In this document: positions 1-9,038 of the stretch, piece after piece
Layout of the letters: every line of letters begins with the position of its first letter
How positions within the stretch are numbered: position 1 is the first letter of the stretch
Assembly (NCBI GenBank): GCA_024224665.1
Contig: JAAENG010000399.1
Coordinates: forward strand, 1-33,032
Origin: Chloroflexota bacterium
GTDB taxonomy: Bacteria; Chloroflexota; Anaerolineae; J102
Reading direction: 5' to 3'
DNA length: 33,032 nt
The notes under the pieces: generated by a model
Databases searched by the model: none
Seen by the model: only the letters and a program-made list of their open reading frames with translations
What the model was told of the DNA's origin: nothing
Position numbers and translations under genes: made by a program

Positions 1-717
1 AACTGCGGAGCCACGGCCCCCGTCACCATCGAAGGGGGTGTGAACCAGGCCAATGCGGAGTGTTTGGCCGGTATGGTGATCGCCACCCTGAAGAACGAAC
101 GCGCTCGCCTGATCAGCGGTGCAAATACGTCGTCTATGGATATGCGCACCACAGTGACAAATTACGGAGCGCCAGAATGGGCGAGAACAGTGGCCATGTA
201 TGCCGGCATGGGCGAGTACTACGGCCTGCCGAGTTGGGGCGCCGGCGGCTGCAGTGATGCAATAGAGCCCAATTTCCAAGCGGCGACCGAAGCCTACGAG
301 AGCATCCTACTGGCGTTGCAATCGAGATCGACCCTTGTCCATGATATGGGCTATCTCAAACATGGCTTTCTCTATGACCCCCGAATGCTTGTGCTCACCC
401 AGATGCTGGTGGAGCGAGCGCGCATGCTGCTCCGACCCTTGCATCTTTCAGAAGAGATCCTGGCGGGACAAGCCATCGATGATGTCGCCAGAGAACGACC
501 TTACCTCGATAACTACCCTGCCCACGACCACACGTTCGAACATTTCCGAAAGGTATTGTACATGCCGCCGCCGTATTGGGAACGAGGCGAACAACACGCG
601 CTTAGCCTCCCCACTATGCTGACAGATGTGGTCAAAGAGATCGTGGCTACACACAAGCCGGCGCCGTTATCTGACAACAAGTTAGAAGAGATAAACGACT
701 ATCTTAAGTCGCTCTAG
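1..717 (+). CDS. MttB/COG5598-family methyltransferase, 5'-truncated by the window edge (copy A)
   Basis: Frame open from base 1: NCGATAPVTIEGGVNQANAECLAG..., then YYGLPSWGAGGCSD...HDMGYLKHGFLYDPRMLVLTQMLVE..HDHTFEHFR. Resembles the C-terminal half of the MttB superfamily and copy C in this window. Confidence 0.85.
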   Translation, partial: NCGATAPVTIEGGVNQANAECLAGMVIATLKNERARLISGANTSSMDMRTTVTNYGAPEWARTVAMYAGMGEYYGLPSWGAGGCSDAIEPNFQAATEAYESILLALQSRSTLVHDMGYLKHGFLYDPRMLVLTQMLVERARMLLRPLHLSEEILAGQAIDDVARERPYLDNYPAHDHTFEHFRKVLYMPPPYWERGEQHALSLPTMLTDVVKEIVATHKPAPLSDNKLEEINDYLKSL

Positions 718-771
718 CGGCAAGCGGCGAGCTGTGCTTGATAGCATCATGTGATCATAATACACTGTGTT

Positions 772-825
772 GCGTGATGCGTGATGCGTGATGCGTGATG
801 CGTGATGCGTGTTGCGTGTTGCGTT
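772..825. repeat. Heptanucleotide tandem array: GCGTGAT x5 then GCGTGTT x2 plus partial unit
   Basis: Read directly: units at 772-806 (GCGTGAT) and 807-820 (GCGTGTT). Confidence 0.95.
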
Positions 826-846
826 GTTCGTATCACGGCGCCTTCT

Positions 847-867
847 GACCTCCGACCTCCGACCTCC
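847..867. repeat. Heptanucleotide tandem repeat GACCTCC x3
   Basis: gacctccgacctccgacctcc, 5 bp upstream of the ATG at 873. Confidence 0.9.
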
Positions 868-872
868 GATCC

Positions 873-2867
873 ATGCCCGACCCAACCCGCCCATCCGATC
901 TCGTTCTCGGCATTGATACCGGCGGCACCTTTACCGATGGCATTCTGTTATACTACCAGTCTCGTCAGGTGCTGGCAACGCATAAAAGCCTGACTACCAA
1001 ACGAGATTTTGCCATCGGCATCGAACAGGTGATCGATGGTATCGATATCGAGGATCCCGCGGCCATCAACATGGTCTCGATATCGACCACCCTGGCCACC
1101 AACGCCATTGCCGAAGGAAAGGGCAAGCGGGTGGCGCTTCTGCTCATCGGCTATGATCCGGAGCTAATTGCGTCATTTAAGCTGGCAGGCCGTTTCGCTA
1201 CGCCCAACTTCTACTACTTCCGGGGCGGGCACGATCTTTACGGGAGGGAACGGGAACCCCTCGATCTGCCAGGCATTCTGGAAAAGGTCACCGAGATCAG
1301 TGCTAAGGTGGATGCGCTTGCCGTATCGAGTTACTTTAGTCCTCTCAATCCCGAGCATGAAAACCGCACTTACGAGGCGCTGGCGGCGAACTGTGATCTG
1401 CCCATTGTGCTCGGACACCAGCTCTCCACCAAACTGGGTTCCGTGGAGCGAGCGACAACGGCAGCCCTGAATGCATCTTTGCTGGCCGCGCTTAGGGATT
1501 TCGTGCTCGCCGTGCGCAGGGCCCTGGAGCACAGACAGATCGAGGCGCCGTTAATGGTCGTGCGCGGCGATGGTACCTTGATGAGTGATGCTTTTGCCGC
1601 CCGCTCACCGGTCGAGACCATTCACTCGGGGCCGGCGGCCAGTGCCATTGGCGGGCGTTTTCTCTCTGGCGTCGACAATGCACTTGTTGTAGATGTAGGA
1701 GGAACGACCACAGATATCGCCCTGGTAGAGCAAGGACAGGTGGCAGTGAGTGAAGATGGGGCGACAGTGGGCGATTATAAGACGTCGGTGAGGGCCGCCA
1801 ATCTCCTCTCTATTGCCCTGGGTGGTGATAGCCATATCCATCTGGGCAGTAACCGTGACATCCGCATCGGACCGGAACGGGTCACGCCGATATCCTACAT
1901 CGCCTGGCAATACGATGAGGTGTTGAGCCGGCTCAAGGCGCTCAACCGTCGTTCGTGGGATCAAGTCACACCTGAGGGCCTGCATTACTGGTATCTGCAA
2001 CGCAAACCTGCTGATACGTACATTTTTACATCACAACAGAAGGCACTTGTTCGATTCCTGCAAGGGGGTCCCAAGCCCGTTCCTGAGATCATAAAACATC
2101 TGGGCGTGTTGCACATTTCCCAGATCGACATCAGCGAACTATTTCGGCGGGAGATCCTGGGCAGAGCAGGACTGACCCCGACCGATCTGTTGCACACAGA
2201 GGATCGGTTTACGCCCTGGTCTGCGACCGCAGCCACCGAGGCATTACAGGTGTTCGCCAAAAGCCTGTTGAGGAAGGTGGAAGAGGTTCGCAGAGAGGTG
2301 TGGGGTCAGAGCACGGAGATCATCGTGCGGGCGATCATAGGCTTTTTGACCGATCTCAAACTCGCCCCCAGGGGGACGAAAGAGGATAGTGGAAGTTGGT
2401 TTTTCGACAACAGCTTGTACCACCTGCACCCTTATCTGCAGACCACCTTTACCTTAGGGCTCCCCATCATAGGCATCGGCGCCCCGGCTGCCGTGTTCCT
2501 ACAAGAGGTTGCCCGCGTCTTGCACACCGAACTCATCCTGCCCGAACATCACGAAGTCGCCAATGCTGTTGGTGCGGTAGCCGGTAGCGTCATGGTGGCC
2601 GAGGAGCTACTGGTCTATCCTAGGATTTCGGAGCAAGGTCTGGAGGTATTGGGTTATATTGTGCAAACCAGCCAGGAACGACTGACGTTTGATGCGCTCG
2701 ATGAGGCGCTTATCCATGCCCGTAGGCTGAGCCGGGAACGCGCCCTGGCAGCGGCGCTGCGCTCGGGTGCTGACAATCCCCAGGTCATCGTCGAGGAACA
2801 GCGTGATGGCATCGATACCATTCGCGTACGCGCCAAGGCAGTAGGTAATCCCAGGCTGTCTGGGTGA
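873..2867 (+). CDS. Hydantoinase/oxoprolinase family protein (HyuA-like)
   Basis: 664 aa; LGIDTGGTFTDGILL N-terminal motif, HSGPAASAIGG, VVDVGGTTTDIALV typical of hydantoinase A/oxoprolinase. Confidence 0.9.
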   Translation: MPDPTRPSDLVLGIDTGGTFTDGILLYYQSRQVLATHKSLTTKRDFAIGIEQVIDGIDIEDPAAINMVSISTTLATNAIAEGKGKRVALLLIGYDPELIASFKLAGRFATPNFYYFRGGHDLYGREREPLDLPGILEKVTEISAKVDALAVSSYFSPLNPEHENRTYEALAANCDLPIVLGHQLSTKLGSVERATTAALNASLLAALRDFVLAVRRALEHRQIEAPLMVVRGDGTLMSDAFAARSPVETIHSGPAASAIGGRFLSGVDNALVVDVGGTTTDIALVEQGQVAVSEDGATVGDYKTSVRAANLLSIALGGDSHIHLGSNRDIRIGPERVTPISYIAWQYDEVLSRLKALNRRSWDQVTPEGLHYWYLQRKPADTYIFTSQQKALVRFLQGGPKPVPEIIKHLGVLHISQIDISELFRREILGRAGLTPTDLLHTEDRFTPWSATAATEALQVFAKSLLRKVEEVRREVWGQSTEIIVRAIIGFLTDLKLAPRGTKEDSGSWFFDNSLYHLHPYLQTTFTLGLPIIGIGAPAAVFLQEVARVLHTELILPEHHEVANAVGAVAGSVMVAEELLVYPRISEQGLEVLGYIVQTSQERLTFDALDEALIHARRLSRERALAAALRSGADNPQVIVEEQRDGIDTIRVRAKAVGNPRLSG

Positions 2868-2889
2868 ATGAGGAGGTTGAGAGGAGATC

Positions 2890-2961
2890 ATGTATCGTCA
2901 CATCAAAGGCTTCTATGATCAGGTTTGGGCGATTTTGGCGGAAGAAGCCAAAGAGGGTTAA
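2890..2961 (+). CDS. Possible small ORF (23 aa: MYRHIKGFYDQVWAILAEEAKEG)
   Basis: Preceded by a good Shine-Dalgarno (gagaggagatc-ATG); could equally be the 5' stub of a lost gene. Stop codon overlaps the stop of the convergent gene. Confidence 0.35.
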   Translation: MYRHIKGFYDQVWAILAEEAKEG

Positions 2962-3368
2962 TGTTGTTCTATAGCTGCAAGGGCTTCGGCACCAGCCGGT
3001 AGGATACCCAACTCCCTCCCTGCCATCGATATCGTGTCCCAGAGATAGGCGCCCAAAGAGCGGGCGCCTATAAGCGAGTATGCCAGTAAATCACCCATGT
3101 CGTGATGCAGAATGTGTTGGCGGGTTTTGGCGACACTCGATTGTCTGGCGTTGCGGTCGGGAAACTGGTAGGAGTCAAAATCCAAACCACATAAGCGACT
3201 GAGCAGGTCAGCACTTTGCGGACCTATCAAGCGAGTGATGGCTGCCATTGCCCCCTCTTCTGCAGCGGGCGCCGTGTGAATGAAATGGCGGTCTTTCCGC
3301 AGGCGATAGAGCATGCCGTGCTCCACCTCGGCGCCCTCTCCGATGTCGAGTTCAGGCACGCTCCACAA
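2958..3368 (-). CDS. Sarcosine oxidase gamma/GcvT-fold-like protein, start uncertain, possibly degraded
   Basis: ...AAITRLIGPQSADLLSRLCGLDFDSYQFPDRNARQSSVAKTRQHILHHDMGDLLAYSLIGARSLGAYLWDTISMAGRELGI resembles the SoxG C-terminus. The frame stays open upstream but has no ATG/GTG; only a TTG at 3368. Confidence 0.5.
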   Translation of the reverse strand: MWSVPELDIGEGAEVEHGMLYRLRKDRHFIHTAPAAEEGAMAAITRLIGPQSADLLSRLCGLDFDSYQFPDRNARQSSVAKTRQHILHHDMGDLLAYSLIGARSLGAYLWDTISMAGRELGILPAGAEALAAIEQH

Positions 3369-3469
3369 TGATGATAGGATCGCAGCCGAGTGCTTTCCCC
3401 CAAGATGCGAGGCGGTGGTTGATTTTTGTTTAGACCCTGACGGATGAGTTTGATCGACATGTTGAGTGC

Positions 3470-4012
3470 TTAGAACGATATGTCATCATCTAAGAACGCC
3501 TGCTGTTGGGAGACTTGTTGTGCAGTTTCTGAATCGTCCGCGCCAACGAGGGGAAACGCTTCAGCTTCTTTCTTCATCTCTGACCTGTGAGTTTCCATGC
3601 GCTCTTCTTCGATACGCCAACGTTCTTCCCAACCTTCGGGATCGTAGCCATCCAGCAGGCTCATATCGGGCGCCAGTCCAAATCCCCAACCATGGCTGTG
3701 CCCCTCGGTTATGTCAGCTTCGGCATCATTCTTCATAGCTTCACAGATAGGACAATCATGATCGAACATATCGCCAAGTCGATCTGCTGGAATAACATTT
3801 TCGATGCCCAGTTCCTCATTTCTGATCACCTTCTGTGGTGTGTAACCATACAGTTGATCTTGTGGCGTGAAGAACCAGGTGCGGATGACTTCATCCAACG
3901 TCTTGCGCTCGAATTCGACGGCCGTGCCCTTCAATTCAGCAATTTGTGTTGCGCAAGTGTCTCGGAGGTAATGAACCAAATCTCCGTAGAGTGTGGCCTC
4001 GTGAATGGTCAT
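3470..4012 (-). CDS. Hypothetical protein (180 aa), contains DHDCPICEAM
   Basis: Strong SD (AAGGAGAG) upstream of the ATG at 4012; long ORF; family not recognised. Confidence 0.65.
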   Translation of the reverse strand: MTIHEATLYGDLVHYLRDTCATQIAELKGTAVEFERKTLDEVIRTWFFTPQDQLYGYTPQKVIRNEELGIENVIPADRLGDMFDHDCPICEAMKNDAEADITEGHSHGWGFGLAPDMSLLDGYDPEGWEERWRIEEERMETHRSEMKKEAEAFPLVGADDSETAQQVSQQQAFLDDDISF

Positions 4013-4045
4013 GTTTCTCTCCTTGTCTATGAAACGTTAGTGGAT

Positions 4046-4185
4046 GGGTGTGCGTCAAGATTTTGGAAGAACAATTCTGCTCTAGCCGGATCGCCAGATC
4101 CGGCGGGATTGCGCTACCAAGTGGCGGGTTTGGCAACCCGCCTGGAGCAGAGAAAGGGTGTTTCCAAAAAAAACGACGCACACCC
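4046..4185. mobile_element. Probable MITE / non-autonomous element (140 bp)
   Basis: Perfect 11-bp terminal inverted repeats GGGTGTGCGTC (4046-4056) / GACGCACACCC (4175-4185), inner TTTTGGAA similarity, flanked by TTAGTGGAT (4037-4045) and TTAGCGGAT (4186-4194). Two internal 8-bp-stem hairpins at 4085-4104 and 4123-4142. Confidence 0.7.
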
Positions 4186-4207
4186 TTAGCGGATCACTAC
4201 ATAGTAA

Positions 4208-4489
4208 ATGGGGCTATCATCTGCTAGAATAATCCTATGCTACATCAGACTTCCAATTTGCCGAAACTTCTTTCAGCTCATCGACGATGCTCCCCTTATG
4301 TTCAGAGGTCGGGTTGTGACCGAAGGTATTTCACTCTATTCGCGTGCTGATGATGAACGCGTCGCTTTCGAAACGCGTACACGTGCTTTGTACTTCGATT
4401 TCCTGCCAGCCGCCATGGCATTGCAGCGGGCTTTTATTGATGATGTCCTTGAACGAGGTATAGTGGGTAGACGCACAGAACGTAGATGA
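4208..4489 (+). pseudogene. C-terminal remnant of an MNT-type nucleotidyltransferase
   Basis: LMFRGRVVTEGISLYSRADDERVAFETRTRALYFDFLPAAMALQRAFIDDVLERG resembles the C-terminus of small nucleotidyltransferases; the GSxxxGxxxxxSDxD core is absent. Confidence 0.45.
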
Positions 4490-4503
4490 AGCATTCGAGG
4501 GAT

Positions 4504-6015
4504 TCATAGCAGAATTGTAAATCGTTCCCGGATCTTAGCATCGACTTCGGGTGAGATCGGAGCGGGCCGGTGGGTGGCGAGGATGTGCTTCGCCTGGGTT
4601 CGAGCAGCTTCCCACATCGTCAGACCGCCCTTCTCTTCCCACTCACCTCGCCGTTGCCGGTCACCTGTATGGGGATAATAGTACTCGCTGTTCATCAGTT
4701 GCAGGCTCTGTTGGGTGCCGAGATAATGTCCCTCACCTCGACAGACTTCATCGATTAGCTCGACGGACAGGGTGCTGTCATTGACCTCGATGCCACGCAC
4801 CATACGCATGATCGAGCCGTTGATATCGTCATCGATCACGAACTGTTCATAGGCCACGGTCATCATTGATTCAAGGAAACCAGCCGAGTGGTGGATGTAG
4901 TTGGCGCCCGCCAATGCGGCCGCCAACCCTGTCATGCCCTTTTCATAGCCGGCCTGTATGTCGGGGATCTTGGAGTCGGTTAGCCCGGAAGAATTGTAGA
5001 CGGGCAGTTGATAGAATTGGCCAAGCTGGCAGACGGCTGCATGCATGAGAGCAAACTCGGGCGCCCCACCCACGAAATTGCCTGTGCGCATGTCGGAGAC
5101 CGAAGGCACATAACCCAGGATGATAGGGGCACCGGGCTTGACAAGTTGGGTGTATACAACACCCGACAACTCTTCGGCGTTGATCTGAACGAGTGTACCG
5201 GCCAGGGCAGCGGGACTGGTAGCGCCTGACTGGGGAGCGGATGACAGGAACACGGGAATATCCTGCCGTACGACCTCGGTCAACACCTCGACAGTTTCCG
5301 GGGCGAAACGCAGAGGACTCACGGTCCAACAGATGGTGGCCGAAATGATCGGGCGTTCCTTGAGCTTGTCCCCACCTCCTGCGATCATGCCAGCCATTTC
5401 TACCACATCACGGACGGATTGCACCGCATAGCAATTACCCGTTACATGTTTGGATGTGTTGGCAAGGCTGGCATAATAGGTGTTGAGGTCCAGATTCTCG
5501 CTGGGGACATCGCGGGCCACGCAGGCTCTGAGATAAAAGTGAATATTGTCCAGGACGTCTACAAGGCGCCCGATTTCAGCCACATCCGCCAGCGTGGACG
5601 GGCGAGGATGGCCGGTATCGAGATCAAGCACTTTTACCGCTGCACCTCCTGTGCCCATGTAAACGCGAGTGCCGCCCAAATGCATGTCATATTTTGGATC
5701 CCGGCCACAGAGCATGACTTCGTTTGGCGCGGATGCAAGGGCATGTTCTACCATGGCCTTGGAGATGTAGACCCGGTTGTTATCCTCATCAATGTGAGCC
5801 CCTGCATCCTTAAAGATCTCTCGACATTCTGAGGACATTACCTCGATGCCGGTTTGTTCAAGCACGGCCAGTGATGCTCGATGGATTTGCTTGACTTCCT
5901 CCTGACTCAAGGGCTTGTATTGTCCCCCTCGCAGACCCGGCAGCGGTTTAAACAAAGGCTCTTTTTTTTGATCCTCGCTATGTCGTCTACGGCTGTGTCG
6001 TCGTCGTCTACTCAT
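4504..6015 (-). CDS. MttB/COG5598-family methyltransferase (copy B), no internal amber codon
   Basis: 503 aa; GTGGAAVKVLDLDTG, SSAPQSGATSPAALAGTLVQ, LTDSKIPDIQAGYEKG, AGANYIHHSAGFLESMMTVAYEQFVIDDD; close paralog of 28100-29635. Confidence 0.92.
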   Translation of the reverse strand: MSRRRRHSRRRHSEDQKKEPLFKPLPGLRGGQYKPLSQEEVKQIHRASLAVLEQTGIEVMSSECREIFKDAGAHIDEDNNRVYISKAMVEHALASAPNEVMLCGRDPKYDMHLGGTRVYMGTGGAAVKVLDLDTGHPRPSTLADVAEIGRLVDVLDNIHFYLRACVARDVPSENLDLNTYYASLANTSKHVTGNCYAVQSVRDVVEMAGMIAGGGDKLKERPIISATICWTVSPLRFAPETVEVLTEVVRQDIPVFLSSAPQSGATSPAALAGTLVQINAEELSGVVYTQLVKPGAPIILGYVPSVSDMRTGNFVGGAPEFALMHAAVCQLGQFYQLPVYNSSGLTDSKIPDIQAGYEKGMTGLAAALAGANYIHHSAGFLESMMTVAYEQFVIDDDINGSIMRMVRGIEVNDSTLSVELIDEVCRGEGHYLGTQQSLQLMNSEYYYPHTGDRQRRGEWEEKGGLTMWEAARTQAKHILATHRPAPISPEVDAKIRERFTILL

Positions 6016-6151
6016 TTGGTGTCTGCATTCTTGCTATCAGCGCGCCCAGCGTATCCAGGAGCGCACGCTTGGCCTGATGCTGCACTTGCTCAGGTAGATC
6101 GACCCACTGTGTGCTGTGGATAAAATCCAGAGCGTGATCGATAAGGGTCAT
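6008..6151 (-). pseudogene. N-terminal remnant of an MmgE/PrpD family protein (47 aa)
   Basis: MTLIDHALDFIHSTQWVDLPEQVQHQAKRALLDTLGALIARMQTPNE* matches the pattern of the start of the PrpD gene at 9039-10433 (MNKQYHLDHILQFIHETTYHDCPPEVQYRAQLCLLDVIGSLCGGRQT). Overlaps the copy B start as ATGAGTAG. Not in the supplied ORF track. Confidence 0.75.
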
Positions 6152-6167
6152 AATGGTGTCATGTCGG

Positions 6168-8996
6168 TCACGCCGTCCTGACAGAAACCTTCATGAGATA
6201 GGGAAAACCCTGTTCCGAGATCGCATCCCGCATTCTCGCAGGCGTTACCGGGATGCATCGCATTCTTACGCCGGTGGCATTATATATGGCGTTGAGGATG
6301 GCAGCGCGGGTGTGTCCCATCACCGCTTCGCCCACACCTTTGGCGCCCATGGGGCCATGTTTGCCGCTTGCTTCTACTAGATGGATCTTTATATCGGGAA
6401 CATCCCCAATGCGGGGGATGCGATATCGTTTGAAATCCAGGGTTAGGTCGGGGATGAACTCCTCCAACAGGGTTGCGCCTAATTCCATAACCACAGCACC
6501 TTCGATCTGCCCCTGCAAATCCACCGGATTAATGGCTCGCCCGACGTCCTGTGCTACGACGATACGCTCGACCTTCACCCTTCCACTCTTCCTGTTCACC
6601 CGCACCTGTGCCAGCGACATGCCGACGACGAAATGGCCGGGGATATACCCTGGATCGGTAGCAGGTAAATGGTTGGAGAGATCGAACGTGCCGGTGTATC
6701 GTAATGGTTGGCCATGGTATTGCCACTCCTGTGCAACGGCCTGCAATGTAACACTTCGCCGGGGATCTTCCCGCATGTAAACACGGTGCGCAGCAAGGCC
6801 CAGTTGTCCGGGGGCGATATCGATCATCTCGGCAGCCGTGCCGATGATAGCCTGTTTCAGCACACGTGAAGCATTACGAATCGCCCCGCCTATCCAGTAC
6901 GTCGAACGACTTCCTCCATAGATTTCACTGCTAATTGTGGTATCTGTGTCGCCATTGACCAGGACGATTGCTTCACGGGGTACGCCCAACACATGGCTGG
7001 CAAACTGACTCATCACCGAATCCAGGCCCTGCCCCGCTCTTACCGCCGAATAGTAGAGGGTGATTCTACCTTGTAAATCCAGGCCGGCCTGGGCGGTTAC
7101 CTTCGTAGCCCCGGCCTTGCTGTAGCGATACCAGGCGGCGGCCAATCCCGAGCCAACGTAATCCTTTTCAATTGCGCTCTGTCTGACTTGCTCTGTTTCA
7201 ATCCGAAGAGCCTGCCACTCCGGGCGAATTGTCTCGAGTATCTCTTTGAAGGCGAAGGACTCATCGAAGGGTTGGCCAAGGGTTGTGCCACTGCCTTGGT
7301 CTACTGCATTGTGCATTCGCAGGTCGAGCGGATCGATGTCCAGACGGACGGCCAATTCGTCTAGGCTGCATTCCAGGGCCATGGTCCCCTGGGGCATGCC
7401 GTAACCCCGAAACGCCCCGGAATTCGCCCAGTTGGTATGGGCAATGCGGACATCATAATCTATGGCCTGCCAATCATAAGGGCCGATACCGCTCTGAGCC
7501 ACCAGGGCGGCGATATCAGGTGCACCGCCATAAGGGCCGGCATTACCAATGGCGTCTGCTCGTAAGCTTAACAGTTTGCCATCGCACCGTGCATCGATCG
7601 TGTAGTTGAATCTAAAAGGATGGCGCTTGAAAGTTGCGGCAAATGTCTCACGACGTGTGAAGACCAATTGCAGCGGTTGTCGCAAGAGATAGGCGGGCAA
7701 GGCAATGGCTACAACGGGCCAGAAGTAGTGCCGCCCCCCGAAGCTGCCGCCCATTTCCGAGGCGATCACACGCACTTTTTCGGGGGGAATGGCGAGCATG
7801 GAGGCAATCTGAAACCGCCGAACGTGCGGTTGCTGGGTGGGGCCGATCACGACCACGCGCCCTGCATCATCTGTATAAGCCACGATGGCTTCGGGTTCCA
7901 TTGTCACATGGTCCTGGCTGGGCATCTCATACTCGGCGCTGAGTGAAACGCCTGCGAGTGTCCCGGCAGTTTGCACATCTCCTTTTCGGATCCTATGTGT
8001 TTCGTAGCAATTGCCCTGGGGATGTAAGTGCGGGGCCGATGGCTGCAGAGCCTCTTGAGGATCGTTTAGCGTTGGTAGTGGTTCGTAGGTGACTCGTATC
8101 GCTTCTACCCCCGCCAAGGCGCTGGCCACGTCGACAGCGACGACAAAGGCAATCGGCTCACCGATCATGCGCACACGTTCTGACGCCAGGATTGGTTCTA
8201 GCGTATGCCCGGAATCCTCTTCTACAGTCAGGGCTTCTTTCATGTCCAAGGCATCGCTAAACTGTGTAACGCCGGGGATATCGGCGGCTGTGAACACACC
8301 CCGCACACCTGATATGGCTTGGGCAGGGCCTGTATCAATGCTGACAATTCGGGCATGCGCATGGGGGCTGCGTAGTACTTTGATACACAGCATACCTGGC
8401 AGGGAAATATCACCGGCATAGTGCGTAACGCCGGTGACTTTGTCGACTGCATTCAGGCGACGGAGATGCCCACCTATCGCATGCTCTGGCTCTGTGGGCG
8501 CCGGTTTTGCCTGAGGTCCTGTTGCAGCCATCACCGAATCGACTATCTTGATATAGCCCGTACAGCGGCAAAGATTGCCTTGCAGCGCTCGCATCACTTG
8601 CGCTGGCGTGGGTTGGGGATTTCGCTCGAGTAGTGCTTTGGCGGAAAGGAGGACGCCGGGTGTGCAGTAGCCGCACTGCACTGCGCCATGATCGATAAAT
8701 GCCTGCTGTAAGGGATGCAACGCGTCTTCAGCGCTGAGCCCTTCGATGCTGAGCACGCGAGCGCCGGCCACAGACTCCATTTTCGTCAGGCAGGAACGTA
8801 GCGCTCGTCCGTTCACCAGCACAGTGCAGGCGCCACATTGGCCTTCATAATCACAACCCTTTTTGGTGCCGGTCAGTGACAAGATGTCTCGCAGGTAATC
8901 CAATAGTGTCAGAGCTGGATCACCATCAAAGCTCACGAGCGTGTTATTCAATTCAAACGAGATGCTGATGTGGAGTTCGGGGTTTATGTTAGTCAC
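6168..8996 (-). CDS. Xanthine dehydrogenase/aldehyde oxidoreductase family: [2Fe-2S] domain fused to molybdopterin-binding subunit
   Basis: 942 aa; CDYEGQCGACTVLVNG, QCGYCTPGVLLSAKALLERNP, GNLCRCTGYIKIVDSV, then molybdopterin domain (GGSFGGRHYFWPVVA, GAFRGYGMPQG, GPMGAKGVGEAVMG). Confidence 0.92.
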   Translation of the reverse strand: MTNINPELHISISFELNNTLVSFDGDPALTLLDYLRDILSLTGTKKGCDYEGQCGACTVLVNGRALRSCLTKMESVAGARVLSIEGLSAEDALHPLQQAFIDHGAVQCGYCTPGVLLSAKALLERNPQPTPAQVMRALQGNLCRCTGYIKIVDSVMAATGPQAKPAPTEPEHAIGGHLRRLNAVDKVTGVTHYAGDISLPGMLCIKVLRSPHAHARIVSIDTGPAQAISGVRGVFTAADIPGVTQFSDALDMKEALTVEEDSGHTLEPILASERVRMIGEPIAFVVAVDVASALAGVEAIRVTYEPLPTLNDPQEALQPSAPHLHPQGNCYETHRIRKGDVQTAGTLAGVSLSAEYEMPSQDHVTMEPEAIVAYTDDAGRVVVIGPTQQPHVRRFQIASMLAIPPEKVRVIASEMGGSFGGRHYFWPVVAIALPAYLLRQPLQLVFTRRETFAATFKRHPFRFNYTIDARCDGKLLSLRADAIGNAGPYGGAPDIAALVAQSGIGPYDWQAIDYDVRIAHTNWANSGAFRGYGMPQGTMALECSLDELAVRLDIDPLDLRMHNAVDQGSGTTLGQPFDESFAFKEILETIRPEWQALRIETEQVRQSAIEKDYVGSGLAAAWYRYSKAGATKVTAQAGLDLQGRITLYYSAVRAGQGLDSVMSQFASHVLGVPREAIVLVNGDTDTTISSEIYGGSRSTYWIGGAIRNASRVLKQAIIGTAAEMIDIAPGQLGLAAHRVYMREDPRRSVTLQAVAQEWQYHGQPLRYTGTFDLSNHLPATDPGYIPGHFVVGMSLAQVRVNRKSGRVKVERIVVAQDVGRAINPVDLQGQIEGAVVMELGATLLEEFIPDLTLDFKRYRIPRIGDVPDIKIHLVEASGKHGPMGAKGVGEAVMGHTRAAILNAIYNATGVRMRCIPVTPARMRDAISEQGFPYLMKVSVRTA

Positions 8997-9038
8997 TGCG
9001 CAAGGTGGTCGTGAGGGGAGTCTCGTTGTGAATGTTGC

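Noticed and set aside
3587-4189. 200-aa plus-strand ORF
   Set aside because: Antisense to the SD-supported ORF 3470-4012 and reads through the MITE.
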